A program made the position numbers and the translations under genes. A model generated the notes under the pieces. The model saw nothing but the letters and a program-made list of their open reading frames with translations, was not told where the DNA came from and did not search any database. Positions 26,717 through 35,981 of a stretch of 64,000 bases of DNA are shown here, one piece after another (positions within the stretch are counted from its first letter, which is position 1; every line of letters begins with the position of its first letter). Source of the DNA: Rhodococcus sp. 1168. GTDB taxonomy: Bacteria; Actinomycetota; Actinomycetes; Mycobacteriales; Mycobacteriaceae. Location: positions 62,001 to 126,000 of the forward strand of contig NZ_MKKY01000084.1 in assembly GCF_002091955.1 (NCBI RefSeq). Reading direction: 5' to 3'.

Positions 26717-28801
26717 GTGCAGTTCGAATCGACGAGCATGGGGGCAATCGTAGTGAATTCAGGACTCGGTAGACGATCATTTCTCGCCGCCACCGGGGCC
26801 GCGGCCCTCGGGGCTGCAACCTTGGGGAGTGCCACCCTCGGGAGTGTAGGGCAGGCGTGGGCGGCACCGGGAGGTCTCGAGGTCGGCCGAGGCATCGGTG
26901 ACATGACGGGTGAACCGCTCGGTGCGGGAATGAACGGCTACGCAGTGTTGGAGCAGTCCTCGGCAGGCCTGCACCTGCGGCAGCGGGCGCGGGCGTTCGT
27001 GTTCGTCGACGCTGCCTCGGCGCAGCGACTCGTGCATGTGACGTGCGAGGTCGGCCTCATGTTCGAGAGCATTCTGGAAGAAGTACTCCGTCGTCTTTCC
27101 GCTCGATTCGGCGATCTCTACCACCGAGGGAACGTCCTGCTCTCGGCTACGCACACCCATGCCGCCCCCGGCGGAACCGACGGCCACCTGTTGGTGGACA
27201 TCACCACGCTCGGCTTCCGGCCGATCACCTTCGAGTCCAACGTCGCGGGCATCGTGGACGCGATCGCGCGGGCGCACGAGGACGTGCAACCCGGTCAGGT
27301 CTCGATCACCACCGGCTCCTTGACCGATGCCGGAGTCAATCGCTCTCCCAAGGCGTTCGATCGAGATCCGATCTCGGACACCTCTCGATTCCCGGGCAAG
27401 ATCGATCCGCGATCGGTCAACCTTCAGGTGATGCGAAACGGCGAACTGGCGGGCATCATCAACTGGTTCGCCACCCACGGCACGTCGATGAAGGCCACGA
27501 ACACATTGGTCAGCACCGACAACAAGGGATACGCGGCCTGGCACTGGGAGCGCGAGGTCGAGAAGGTCGACTACCGCAACCCCACCTTCGTCGCCGCATT
27601 CTGCCAAAGCACCCCTGGCGACATCACACCCAACCTGGACAGGCAGCCCGGCACCGGTCCGACGTCGGATGAATTCGAGAACACCCGCATCATCGGCATG
27701 CGCCAATTCGATACTGCGCGTGCGCAAACCGAGTCCGCTGCGAGCGCCGTCGGCAACGGTATCGATGTCCGGTGGGTGTATGCGGACTTCTCCGGCTTCA
27801 CCGTCCGACCGGAGTTCACCGGCGATGGCCGCACCCACACCACCAGCCCCGCAGCCCTCGGTGCCGCCTTCGCGGCGTCGAGCCAGGAAGATGGTGGCGG
27901 ACTACCGGAGCTCGGCCTTCAAGAGGGCGAGCGCGGCGGCAATCCCGCACTGGCAGCTCTCGGTTCGGTCGTGATGCCGCAGTGGCTACGCGATGCACAT
28001 GCTCCGAAGGACATCCTCCTCCCCGTCGGATTGATACCCGGAATCGTGCAGCAGCAGCTTCCTTTTCACCTCTCGCGGCTGGGCGGGTTCTTCCTCTTCT
28101 CCTGCCCGTTCGAGCCGACCATCGTCGCGGGCTCACGCTTGCGGACAGCACTGGCCGACACACTCGGCGTCGACTCCGGGCAGATCGTCGTGCAGGGATA
28201 CACCAACGGTTACGGCCATTACCTGACCACGCCCGAGGAATACGACCAGCAGGATTACGAAGGCGGCGCGACTCCGTTCGGTCGTTGGCAACTGCCGGCA
28301 ACCGTCCAGATCGCCGTCGACCTCGCATCCGCCATGAGAGATGGCAGGGCCGTCGACAACGGCACTTCGCAGCCGGACCTGACCGGCGCGATACCGAACT
28401 CTCCCAGCGGAATCTCGTTCTTCGATCTTCCGACCCCTGGCAGGGCATTCGGCGACGTGTTGAGTCAACCGTCCCCGCAGTACGACGTCGGCGCACATGT
28501 CGCAGTGCGGTTTTCCGGTGCGAACCCGAACTCGAATTTGCGACGTGACGACACATATTTGGCCGTGGAACGGGCCGACGGTACGAACTGGGTGCGCGAG
28601 TACGACGACAGTGACTGGTACACAACCATCGTCTTCGACAACTCTGGGCCGATCACCGACACCACGATCGCATGGGATGTTCCGGCTTCTCAGCAAGCCG
28701 GGCGCTACCGCATCGCTTATTTCGGCGATGCCCGGGCTATCGATGGCCGGCTCACACCGTTCACGGGCACCTCTGCCGAATTCGAGATCCTGCCGTCGTG
28801 A
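26717..28801 (+). CDS. Neutral/alkaline ceramidase
   Basis: A 694-residue secreted hydrolase with a twin-arginine signal (GRRSFLAATG) and a signal region to about residue 50. The zinc-site motifs of neutral ceramidases are present: ATHTHAAPGG, WFATHGTSM, and TNGYGHYLTTPEEYDQQDYE with the Glu/Tyr ligands. The catalytic motif reads PGDITPNLD, with Thr304 where characterised enzymes have the nucleophile Ser (GDVSPN). A C-terminal beta-sandwich of about 120 residues follows. Alternative starts are ATG 26738 and GTG 26753, the latter directly before the Tat motif. Follows FUSC by 12 bases. Confidence 0.88.
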   Translation: MQFESTSMGAIVVNSGLGRRSFLAATGAAALGAATLGSATLGSVGQAWAAPGGLEVGRGIGDMTGEPLGAGMNGYAVLEQSSAGLHLRQRARAFVFVDAASAQRLVHVTCEVGLMFESILEEVLRRLSARFGDLYHRGNVLLSATHTHAAPGGTDGHLLVDITTLGFRPITFESNVAGIVDAIARAHEDVQPGQVSITTGSLTDAGVNRSPKAFDRDPISDTSRFPGKIDPRSVNLQVMRNGELAGIINWFATHGTSMKATNTLVSTDNKGYAAWHWEREVEKVDYRNPTFVAAFCQSTPGDITPNLDRQPGTGPTSDEFENTRIIGMRQFDTARAQTESAASAVGNGIDVRWVYADFSGFTVRPEFTGDGRTHTTSPAALGAAFAASSQEDGGGLPELGLQEGERGGNPALAALGSVVMPQWLRDAHAPKDILLPVGLIPGIVQQQLPFHLSRLGGFFLFSCPFEPTIVAGSRLRTALADTLGVDSGQIVVQGYTNGYGHYLTTPEEYDQQDYEGGATPFGRWQLPATVQIAVDLASAMRDGRAVDNGTSQPDLTGAIPNSPSGISFFDLPTPGRAFGDVLSQPSPQYDVGAHVAVRFSGANPNSNLRRDDTYLAVERADGTNWVREYDDSDWYTTIVFDNSGPITDTTIAWDVPASQQAGRYRIAYFGDARAIDGRLTPFTGTSAEFEILPS

Positions 28802-28945
28802 CCTTGCCGTGACTATTGAGTGACCGATACGTAATGCTCGCTTGGGTTGGTTGTGTCCCCGAGGGTGGAACGTAAGGGAAGGCGCTGCGACGAAACCAGT
28901 TCCACGCAGCCCGCCACTACAAAACGACCTATCGGGAGGCTCGAC

Positions 28946-29440
28946 ATGTCCACAGCCAGCATGACAGCAGTCAAGAGAAGTCTGGGCAGCGTAGCCGCTA
29001 TCGGCACAGCACTGGCGTTCGCCGCACTCGTTCCCGCGACGGCGTCCGCCGCTCCGGTCGGGTGTACCACCGCACCGGGTGGCAGCGCTGAAGCGTCACT
29101 GGTCGGAAGTTCGCAGTGCGACAGTCAGGCCGACGCCACCAGTGCGGCAGCGGGGTACGGTTTCGAAGGTTGGGGATCGGCGAACGCTATGGCGAACGCA
29201 GCAGCACTGGCCCTCGGGTTCAACGGCGGCACCGCGGTAGCGGACGGTACGGCAGGCGGAGGGCCGGCTGCGATCGCATTCGGTCCGGGCAGCCTCGCGG
29301 ACAACTCGGCCGTCGGCCTGGGGCTGTCCATAGCGATTGCCGGCCCAGGTGCCACCATCACGCTCACCCCCACCGGTGCCGTATGCGAGGGACCAGGCAT
29401 CGCAGGGAGCTTCACCACCCTGCAGGGCTGCATCGGCTGA
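28946..29440 (+). CDS. Secreted Gly/Ala-rich protein of unknown function
   Basis: A 164-residue exported protein: signal peptide ending ATASAAPV, then a mature part of about 115 residues rich in Gly and Ala with regularly spaced short hydrophobic strands and four Cys residues, suggesting two disulphides. I do not recognise a catalytic motif. ATG 28946 has GGGAGG seven bases upstream. A strong hairpin follows the stop. Confidence 0.75.
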   Translation: MSTASMTAVKRSLGSVAAIGTALAFAALVPATASAAPVGCTTAPGGSAEASLVGSSQCDSQADATSAAAGYGFEGWGSANAMANAAALALGFNGGTAVADGTAGGGPAAIAFGPGSLADNSAVGLGLSIAIAGPGATITLTPTGAVCEGPGIAGSFTTLQGCIG

Positions 29441-29473
29441 CCCGATCTCAGCACAGGCTTCACGTGGAACGCG

Positions 29474-29508
29474 ACGTTCCCGCGCTCCGCACCGGAGCGC
29501 GGGAACGT
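29474..29508 (+). terminator. Hairpin terminator
   Basis: Arms 29474-29488 and 29494-29508 are perfect 15-base reverse complements with a 5-base loop, 34 bases after the stop of the secreted protein gene. The T run that follows is weak (AGTTGTATT). Position and stability make a terminator the best reading. Confidence 0.75.
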
Positions 29509-29581
29509 AGTTGTATTCACGCAGGTCCAGCGGCGATCAAGCTACCGCCATGCGTACCGATGGCGTGCAGCAGGCGGATAG

Positions 29582-30053
29582 ATGAGTACCTCGGAGTTCA
29601 GCGAGGCGATCCTCGCTTTGACGAGAAGGTTGCGCAAGCAGCGGCCAGTGCATTACCTGACACCGAGCCAGATGCAGATTCTGGGCGACGTCGAGCGAAG
29701 CGGCGGATCGAGCGCCCCCGGCGACCTCGCTGCGATGCAGGGCGTGCGAATCCAGTCGCTGACAAGTAATCTCAACGCCCTCGAAGCCGAGGGCCTGGTG
29801 ACCCGCACCCCGGACATCACCGATCGGCGCAGATTGTTGATCGTGATGACCGCCGACGGAACGACTCTCGTCGCAGCGGACCGTGCACAGCGTGACAAGT
29901 GGCTCGCCGACGCGATGGACGAGGAGCTCACTCAGGCTCGAACGCGACATCCTTCATCTAGCGGCTCCCATCCTCTGGAAACTCGCACGACGGGCGGATT
30001 CCGCCGGAACGATTGACCTTCCAGCGAGGCTCGTGAACCATGTAGAGCGTTAA
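29582..30053 (+). pseudogene. MarR family regulator with a C-terminal frameshift
   Basis: The frame from ATG 29582 encodes a normal MarR winged helix (HYLTPSQMQILGDVERSGG, VRIQSLTSNLNALE, TDRRRLLIVMT) up to ELTQA at about 29938, then an unrelated tail ending at 30016. In the neighbouring frame from 29937 the sequence continues LERDILHLAAPILWKLA, the expected MarR dimerisation helix, up to a stop at 30053. One extra base near 29936 explains this. Restored, the protein is about 156 residues, normal for the family. It may be a true mutation or a sequencing error; without the last helix dimerisation should suffer. Confidence 0.8.
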
Positions 30054-30100
30054 CCCCTGAAGTGGTGCCTGTGCCGCGAACAACGAGGAGCTCGAGCGAG

Positions 30101-30196
30101 ATGATGTCCTACCTTCTATATGACCTGCTACTCCCCCAGGTCGGCCACGACGTTGCAACGTATTGGGCGACGCTGCTGGTCATCAATCCAACCTGA
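30101..30196 (+). CDS. Possible 31-residue small protein
   Basis: Two consecutive ATG codons at 30101 and 30104 follow an ACGAGGAG ribosome-like site with suitable spacing. The 31-residue product (beginning MMSYLLYDLLLPQ, ending LLVINPT) is hydrophobic and could be a short membrane-associated peptide. A strong intrinsic terminator starts 19 bases after the stop, so a discrete short transcript is likely. It could equally be a small RNA whose reading frame is chance. No family recognised. Confidence 0.4.
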   Translation: MMSYLLYDLLLPQVGHDVATYWATLLVINPT

Positions 30197-30214
30197 CACG
30201 CTCGAGAAGCACCG

Positions 30215-30258
30215 ACTCGGCCCTCGCGGGAACTACTCCGGCGAGGACCGAGTTTTTT
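30215..30258 (+). terminator. Strong rho-independent terminator
   Basis: Arms 30215-30227 and 30241-30253 pair over 13 bases with one mismatch; a six-base T run (30253-30258) follows on the plus strand. It ends the short transcription unit containing the 31-residue reading frame, and lies just before the end of the convergent CNNM gene. Confidence 0.85.
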
Positions 30259-30282
30259 GTCCTCATACCTTCGGAAGTCGTT

Positions 30283-31290
30283 TCAGGCGGGCGAAGTAGC
30301 GGTCGGCAACAGCCGTGAAAGGACATCGGACAGTGTCACCACGCCGAGTGTCTGCTCTCCTTCGACGACGAGCGCAAGGTGATTGCTCGTCTCGCGCATC
30401 GAAGCCAGTGCGACGTACACCGGAGTGTCGACCTGCAAGGTGAGTACCGGGCGAGTGATCTCGGAGAGGGCGACATCACCGTTGAGGGTGTCGCGAACAT
30501 GGACGACACCGCTGACGATCTCATTGTCGCGCACGAGAATGCGCAGGTGCCCCGACTCGATCGACGCCGCACGGACGTCTGCGATCGTCGCCGCCGAGGA
30601 CACCGACACAGGCAGACCCGGCGACATGAGAAGGTCACGGACCACCAGCTTCTGCAGGTCCAGCGCGCCGGAAATCTGCGCCGAGTAGCTGATGTCCAGC
30701 GCTCCGACGTTGACAGAGTGTTCCACCAGTTGGCGCAGGTCCTCGGCGTTCTGTCCTGAGGCGAGCTGTTCCGATGGTTCTACGCCGACCTTGCGTAGAC
30801 ACCAGTTCGCCATACCGTTGAGAGCGATGAGTATCGGGCGAGTCAGCCACATGAACCCGCGCATCGGAATGGCCAGCAACGTCGCGGACCGTTCCGGATG
30901 CGCGATGGCCCACGACTTCGGAGCCATTTCGCCGACCACGAGATGAAGGAAGGTGACGATGATGAGCGCGAGCACGAAACCGGCCACGTCCGACACCCAG
31001 TACGCGATACCCCAGGACTCGAAAGTAGGTGTCAGCCAATGGTGAACGGCTGGTTTGGTGGTGGCGCCGAGTGCCAACGTGCACAGAGTGATGCCGAGCT
31101 GTGAACCCGCCAGCAGCACCGTCAGTTCACTCGAACTACGCAGGGCCGCTCGTGCCGACCTGCTGGTGCTCGCCGCATCCTCGAGCCGGTGACGCTTTGC
31201 TGCGAGCAGTGCGAACTCGACGGCGACGAAAAAGGCACTTGCAGCGATCAGTCCAACGGTGACCGCCAGCACGATCCACGGATCGCTCAT
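30283..31290 (-). CDS. CNNM/CorC-type membrane protein (DUF21 plus CBS)
   Basis: A 335-residue protein with a DUF21 membrane domain (three or four helices, residues about 1-180, including FFVAVEFALLAAKRHRLE and LVVGEMAPKSWAIAHPE) and a C-terminal CBS pair (residues about 205-330). It lacks the extra CorC_HlyC C-terminal domain of its neighbour. The family includes Mg2+/Co2+ efflux or homeostasis proteins. ATG 31290 overlaps the upstream paralogue's stop as ATGA; the two probably work together. Confidence 0.88.
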   Translation of the reverse strand: MSDPWIVLAVTVGLIAASAFFVAVEFALLAAKRHRLEDAASTSRSARAALRSSSELTVLLAGSQLGITLCTLALGATTKPAVHHWLTPTFESWGIAYWVSDVAGFVLALIIVTFLHLVVGEMAPKSWAIAHPERSATLLAIPMRGFMWLTRPILIALNGMANWCLRKVGVEPSEQLASGQNAEDLRQLVEHSVNVGALDISYSAQISGALDLQKLVVRDLLMSPGLPVSVSSAATIADVRAASIESGHLRILVRDNEIVSGVVHVRDTLNGDVALSEITRPVLTLQVDTPVYVALASMRETSNHLALVVEGEQTLGVVTLSDVLSRLLPTATSPA

Positions 31291-32711
31291 CGGTGGGAGT
31301 CCTTTTCTCGATCATCGGAGCGGTGAGTATCTTCGGGATGATCACTGCTACGCGAATTACGTTGCCTCAGATCGAGTCTGACCAGCGATGGGACGTAGTT
31401 GTCGATCTCGAGCACCTCGAGCACCACGTAGCGCTCGGGAACTTCGTCGTCGTCGTTCACCAGGTCGGCAGAATCGGCGGGCAGATCGACCTCCACTACG
31501 GTTCCGACGCTGGGCAAAGCTCCATGATGGGCGATGATCAAACCGGCGATCGTCTCGTAGTCACCGCCGGGCAGATCATGATCGATGGAGCGTTCGACCT
31601 CGTCGATATGAACCTCGCCGCCCATCGTCCAGGTGCCGTCCTCGGCTGCGATCGGAGTCGGATCGACTTCACCGCTGTCGTGCTCGTCGGTAATTTCCCC
31701 GACGAGCTCCTCGGCCAAGTCCTCGATGGTGATGACACCGGTCAAACCGCCGTATTCATCGATCACACAGGCGAGCTGATTGTTCGACGACTGTAATTCG
31801 AGAACAGCGTCGGGAAGTGCTTGCGTCTCCGGCAGAATCAGAGCCGGGCGAACGAACTCGCGGACTTCGGCATCCGGTCGATCGACCGCGATCAGAATGT
31901 CCTGCAGATGCACCACACCCACGATGCCGTCGTCGTCGTCAAGCACTGGATAGCGCGAATGCTCGTGTCCCATCGATGCCGTGACACTTGCCAGCGAATC
32001 GTGGGCGCGCACAGTCGCGGCACGAGATCGCGGAATCATCGCATGCTCGACGGTTCGCGTCGGGAAGTCGAGGATGCGATCGAGGAGATCGGACAACTCG
32101 TCGGGCAGATCGCCGGATCCTCGAGACTCGGCAACGATATGTTCGAGGTCGCGGGGCGTCGCAGAGTGTTCGACGTCGTGCACCGGCTCGATCTTCAGCG
32201 CTTTCAGCAGCAGATTCGATGCCTGGTCGAAGATGGTGATAAGCCATCCGAAAAGCTTGAGATACATCGTTGTCGACAAGGACAGCCAGCGTGCGACCGG
32301 CTCGGGCCGGGCGATCGCGAAGTTCTTCGGAAACAGCTCGCCGAACAACATCTGGACGAAGGTCGAGAACAGCAGCGCTACTACGGCACCGATACCTATT
32401 CCGACCGCGGTCGGAATACCGACACCTCCGAGCATTGTGCCCAGGGATTGTCCGATGAGCGGCTCTGCCACGTAACCGACGAGAAGTCCGGTCACCGTGA
32501 TCCCGAGTTGCGCGCCGGACAGCATGAACGAGGTGCGTTTGGTGACCTCGAGGGTGCGCCGCGCCCCCGTGTCGCCGGCCTCGGCGCGAGCTTTGAGTCG
32601 AGAGCGGTCCACCGTCATGTAGGCGAATTCCTGAGCCACGAAATAGCCGGTGACGACCGTGATGAGGAAGACGACGAGGATACCGAGCAGGAGGGTGAGC
32701 ACTTCGCTCAT
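31287..32711 (-). CDS. CNNM/CorC-type membrane protein with CorC_HlyC domain
   Basis: A 474-residue protein: DUF21 membrane domain (VAQEFAYMTVDRSRLKA, FGELFPKNFAIARPEP), CBS pair (residues about 215-340, MIPRSRAATVRAHDSL) and a CorC_HlyC domain (residues about 355-440, GEVHIDEVERSIDHDLP, YETIAGLI). A charged Ser/Asp/Arg tail follows. Probable divalent-cation efflux component. ATG 32711 is chosen over an in-frame Met seven codons upstream. First gene of a coupled pair. Confidence 0.88.
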   Translation of the reverse strand: MSEVLTLLLGILVVFLITVVTGYFVAQEFAYMTVDRSRLKARAEAGDTGARRTLEVTKRTSFMLSGAQLGITVTGLLVGYVAEPLIGQSLGTMLGGVGIPTAVGIGIGAVVALLFSTFVQMLFGELFPKNFAIARPEPVARWLSLSTTMYLKLFGWLITIFDQASNLLLKALKIEPVHDVEHSATPRDLEHIVAESRGSGDLPDELSDLLDRILDFPTRTVEHAMIPRSRAATVRAHDSLASVTASMGHEHSRYPVLDDDDGIVGVVHLQDILIAVDRPDAEVREFVRPALILPETQALPDAVLELQSSNNQLACVIDEYGGLTGVITIEDLAEELVGEITDEHDSGEVDPTPIAAEDGTWTMGGEVHIDEVERSIDHDLPGGDYETIAGLIIAHHGALPSVGTVVEVDLPADSADLVNDDDEVPERYVVLEVLEIDNYVPSLVRLDLRQRNSRSSDHPEDTHRSDDREKDSHR

Positions 32712-33164
32712 TCGCCGGACACCGCCTCGCACATTGTCGACATCGTGCGTGGAGCCGCGTCCGGCCTGGGTCTATCGCTGTCCATGAATCCTCTGCTTGT
32801 GGGCGGGGTGGTGATTTGTCCGATTGTACCTGCCCCATTCGAATGCGAGATCGGGACCGAACCCGAGACTTCCGATCACCGGGATTTCATAGCTTCCGGC
32901 GCCTGCGCCCTCCCCCTACTCTCGATTCGGTGAAGACGCTCAGGTACGGAAGCAGCGCAGTGTGCGCCGCCGGATGCTTCTCTAGGGCCGAGTGTTGTCT
33001 CGGGTCGAGCCCCTCCTCTCACTCTCACTGTTCTCGTTCGGCGCCTGGCCGAAAAACTCCAACGCTGTTGCTGGGCTGAAACTGACCTGAGGGGAATAAG
33101 CTCGATCGCTTCGGGTACATACGTGCGCGAGAGGTAACGCCACAAGACTGGAAGCGAGCTCCCT
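32712..33164. other. 453-base intergenic region, no gene seen
   Basis: This gap separates the CNNM pair (leftward) from the SRPBCC gene (rightward) and should hold both promoters. Short open frames here lack conserved features and ribosome sites. I see no tRNA, no strong terminator and no recognised riboswitch motif. Confidence 0.6.
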
Positions 33165-33632
33165 TTGACCGAACAACTGACGGTCCGACGCGTGATCGAC
33201 GCCCCCGCAGCATCGATCTTCGCGGCCCTGGCGAATCCGGAACTACAGGCCGAGCTGGATGGATCGGAGATGTTGCAGGGCGCAATCGACCCGATGCCGC
33301 TCACAGCTGTGGGCGAAATGTTCGCGATGGAGATGTATCAGCCTGCGATCGGTGAGTACGTCATGGAGAACACCGTGTTCGTCTTCGAGCAGGATCGCCG
33401 GATCGGGTGGATTCCCAATCGGGCGGGTATGGAGCCGCGCGGAACCCGCTGGTCATGGGAGCTCGACGCTGTTACCGACGACCGGACCGCGCTCACCCAG
33501 GTCTACGACTGGTCACGCGTCACCGATCCGGAGTTCCGCAAGGCTGCCGGGTTTCCGCGAGTGAAAGAAGAGCAGATCGTCCACACGATGCGCAAGCTCG
33601 CCCAGCATCTCGGAGTGCCGATCGAGGACTGA
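33165..33632 (+). CDS. SRPBCC family protein
   Basis: A 155-residue START/Bet v1-like protein: N-terminal RRVIDAPAASIFAALANPE and a C-terminal long helix (KEEQIVHTMRKLAQHLG), with an RWSWELDAV strand between. Such proteins bind hydrophobic ligands or act as cyclases/dehydratases. The start is TTG 33165, the only codon giving the full N-terminal strand, with a GGAAGCGAG site upstream. It precedes the alkB promoter and is probably separate from it. Confidence 0.82.
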   Translation: MTEQLTVRRVIDAPAASIFAALANPELQAELDGSEMLQGAIDPMPLTAVGEMFAMEMYQPAIGEYVMENTVFVFEQDRRIGWIPNRAGMEPRGTRWSWELDAVTDDRTALTQVYDWSRVTDPEFRKAAGFPRVKEEQIVHTMRKLAQHLGVPIED

Positions 33633-33652
33633 GAAGAGAGTTTCACTGCGTC

Positions 33653-33672
33653 GACAAATCTCCTCATTTGTC
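33653..33672. promoter_or_regulatory. Palindrome upstream of alkB (candidate operator)
   Basis: GACAAAT (33653-33659) and ATTTGTC (33666-33672) are perfect 7-base inverted arms with a 6-base spacer. Promoter-like elements follow: TTTACA at 33680-33685 and TACTAA at 33705-33710 (19-base spacing, not ideal). The operon's own TetR protein is the obvious candidate binder. Confidence 0.5.
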
Positions 33673-33756
33673 CACCGGGTTTACATATCTGCTGTATTGT
33701 CATCTACTAAGTGACATGCACCACTTGCGATCCGCGTCAGATGAGGAGTTTGCGTC

Positions 33757-34989
33757 GTGGCAACCCAGATGAGTCCCCAGTCGAGCACCCCCGTCGAGGA
33801 GTGGCACGACAAAAAGCGTTACCTATGGCTGATGGGTCTCGTCCCGCCCACCGCCGTCTTCTTCGCCACCGCGATGATCTGGGTCTTCAATCAACTCGGC
33901 TGGTCTGCGGTCTCCCCGGTGCTGTGGTGGATCGGGCCGATCCTCGTCTACGGGCTCTTGCCGGTGCTCGATCTGTTCTTCGGTCCGGACGGTCAGAATC
34001 CGCCCGAAGAGGTCATGGAGCGTCTGGAGAACGACAAGTACTACCGCTACTGCACGTACATCTACATCCCCTTCCAGTTCGCGAGCCTGATCTTCGCCTG
34101 CTACCTGTGGACGGCAGAGAACCTGAGCTGGCTCGGGATCGACGGCGGCCTCGGGCTCGCCTCGAAGATCGGACTCGCCATCAGCATCGGCGTCGTGGGC
34201 GGCGTGGGAATCAACACGGCACACGAAATGGGGCACAAGAAGCCGAGCCTCGAACGCTGGCTGTCGAAAGTCACACTGGCGCAAACGTTCTACGGACACT
34301 TCTTCATCGAGCACAACCGCGGCCACCACGTTAGGGTCGCTACGCCGGAGGACCCGGCGAGCTCGAAGTTCGGAGAGAGCTTCTGGCGCTTCCTCCCCCG
34401 CAGCGTCTGGGGAAGCCTGCGCTCGTCGTGGGAGCTGGAGAAGGCCCGTATGGATCGACTCGGTAAGTCCACGTGGAACATCCGCAACGATGTCCTCAAC
34501 GCCTGGCTGATGTCGGTCGTGCTGTTCGGCGGACTCATCGCCGTGTTCGGCATCGGTATCGCGCCATACCTCATTCTGCAGGCCGTCTACGGATTCGCGC
34601 TCCTCGAAACCGTCAACTACCTCGAGCATTACGGGTTGCTTCGCGGTAAGACTGCCTCCGGCCGATATGAACGCTGCGCACCGGAGCACAGCTGGAACTC
34701 CGATCACATCGTCACCAACATCTTTCTCTATCACCTTCAGCGGCACAGTGATCACCATGCGAACCCGACCCGCAGGTATCAGACTCTGCGCAGCATGGAA
34801 GGCGCACCGAACCTCCCGAGCGGTTACGCAAGCATGATCGGCCTCGCCTACTTCCCACCGATCTGGCGAAAAGTGATGGACCACAGGGTGTTGGAGCACT
34901 ACCTCGGTGACATCACCAACGTCAACATCGAACCGAGCAAGCGTGCGAAGATCCTCGCTCGCTACGGTGCGACTCCAGAGGCACAGTGA
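33757..34989 (+). CDS. alkB: Alkane 1-monooxygenase
   Basis: A 410-residue integral membrane non-haem di-iron hydroxylase that oxidises the terminal carbon of medium-chain n-alkanes with electrons from rubredoxin. About six membrane helices. The His motifs are [27 protein letters not shown] and [11 protein letters not shown], plus the family NYLEHYGL segment. GTG 33757 has GAGGAG eight bases upstream. The stop overlaps the first rubredoxin start by one base. The four-gene order alkB-rubA-rubB-alkU is typical of Rhodococcus. Confidence 0.97.
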   Translation: MATQMSPQSSTPVEEWHDKKRYLWLMGLVPPTAVFFATAMIWVFNQLGWSAVSPVLWWIGPILVYGLLPVLDLFFGPDGQNPPEEVMERLENDKYYRYCTYIYIPFQFASLIFACYLWTAENLSWLGIDGGLGLASKIGLAISIGVVGGVGINTAHEMGHKKPSLERWLSKVTLAQTFYGHFFIEHNRGHHVRVATPEDPASSKFGESFWRFLPRSVWGSLRSSWELEKARMDRLGKSTWNIRNDVLNAWLMSVVLFGGLIAVFGIGIAPYLILQAVYGFALLETVNYLEHYGLLRGKTASGRYERCAPEHSWNSDHIVTNIFLYHLQRHSDHHANPTRRYQTLRSMEGAPNLPSGYASMIGLAYFPPIWRKVMDHRVLEHYLGDITNVNIEPSKRAKILARYGATPEAQ

Positions 34990-35156
34990 TGGCCAGTTAC
35001 CAATGCCCCGTGTGCAGCTTCGTCTACGACGAGACCGTCGGCGCACCGCGTGAAGGGTTTCCAGCCGGCACCCCATGGAGCGACATCGCCGAAGACTGGC
35101 CGTGCCCGGACTGCGGCGTGCGAGAGAAGATCGATTTCGAACAGAAAGCAGACTGA
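34989..35156 (+). CDS. rubA: Rubredoxin (first)
   Basis: A 55-residue rubredoxin with two iron-binding CxxC pairs, CPVC near residue 6 and CPDC near residue 39, and the conserved EDWPCPDCG block. It carries electrons toward AlkB. Its Arg insertion after the second Cys pair (CGVREK) is typical of AlkG1-like rubredoxins, which in other systems do not support alkane oxidation themselves. The start ATG shares one base with the alkB stop. Confidence 0.93.
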   Translation: MASYQCPVCSFVYDETVGAPREGFPAGTPWSDIAEDWPCPDCGVREKIDFEQKAD

Positions 35157-35157
35157 C

Positions 35158-35343
35158 ATGTCCACCGATTTCAAGCTCTACCAATGCATCCAATGCGGGT
35201 TCGAGTACGACGAAGAAATCGGCTGGCCCGATGACGGCATCGAGCCGGGGACCAAATGGGAGGACATCCCGGAGGACTGGAGTTGCCCCGATTGTGGTGC
35301 CGCCAAAGCCGACTTCTTCATGGTCGAGATCAGCAGGCCGTGA
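35158..35343 (+). CDS. rubB: Rubredoxin (second)
   Basis: A 61-residue rubredoxin with CIQC and CPDC pairs and the block [19 protein letters not shown]. The Ala-Lys after the second pair marks it as the AlkG2-type, able to donate electrons to AlkB in characterised systems. It starts two bases after the first rubredoxin stop; its own stop overlaps the TetR start as GTGA. Confidence 0.94.
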   Translation: MSTDFKLYQCIQCGFEYDEEIGWPDDGIEPGTKWEDIPEDWSCPDCGAAKADFFMVEISRP

Positions 35344-35981
35344 CGGCGGGCGGTAATGTCGACGAAGTGACTGTGCGACCGGAAACGATTAGCCCTTACA
35401 AAAGCGCTGTGACCACCCTGATGCGCACCACCATTCTCGACGCGCTCCACTCTTTGCTACTCGAGCGCACCTGGTCGAACGTCAACATGACGGACGTCGC
35501 CAAAGCTGCGGGGGTCAGTCGCCAAACCCTCTACAAGGAGTTCGGCACCAGAAAGGGTTTGGCGCAGGGTTACGCGCTGCGACTCACCGACACCTTCGTC
35601 TCGGCCGTCGACAGCGCAATCTACGCCAACGAGAACGACAGCCTTCGCACGTTGTATCTGGCCTTCACCCAGTTCTTCGGTCGGAGCGCCACCGACCCAC
35701 TCGTGATGTCGATACTGACCGACGACCCACCACCGGATCTACTTCGTCTCGTTACCACCGAAAGCGGAATTCTGCTCGAACACGCGGCAACTCGACTCGC
35801 CGAGACCTTCGAGCACAGCTGGATTCGGGCCTCACCGCACAATGCCGATGTTCTCGGTCGTGCCGTCGTACGGCTGGCATTGAGCTACATATCGATGCCA
35901 CCGTCGAATTCCGCCGACGTCGCCGCCGATATGGCGTCACTGCTCTCCCCCTTCGTCGATACCATCAAAGATTCGGCTTGA
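35340..35981 (+). CDS. alkU: TetR family regulator of the alkane operon
   Basis: A 213-residue TetR protein with [23 protein letters not shown] and a C-terminal sensor domain. The GTG start at 35340 overlaps the rubredoxin stop as GTGA. The position as fourth gene after alkB-rubA-rubB is that of AlkU in other rhodococci. Probably autoregulates the operon through the palindrome upstream of alkB (inference). Its last 45 bases overlap the convergent E1 gene. Confidence 0.88.
   Translation: MTAGGNVDEVTVRPETISPYKSAVTTLMRTTILDALHSLLLERTWSNVNMTDVAKAAGVSRQTLYKEFGTRKGLAQGYALRLTDTFVSAVDSAIYANENDSLRTLYLAFTQFFGRSATDPLVMSILTDDPPPDLLRLVTTESGILLEHAATRLAETFEHSWIRASPHNADVLGRAVVRLALSYISMPPSNSADVAADMASLLSPFVDTIKDSA

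Noticed and set aside
33823..35193. Open frame of 456 residues opposite alkB and the rubredoxins
   Set aside because: The plus strand carries unmistakable alkB and rubredoxin genes; the antisense product has no membrane or domain pattern of its own.
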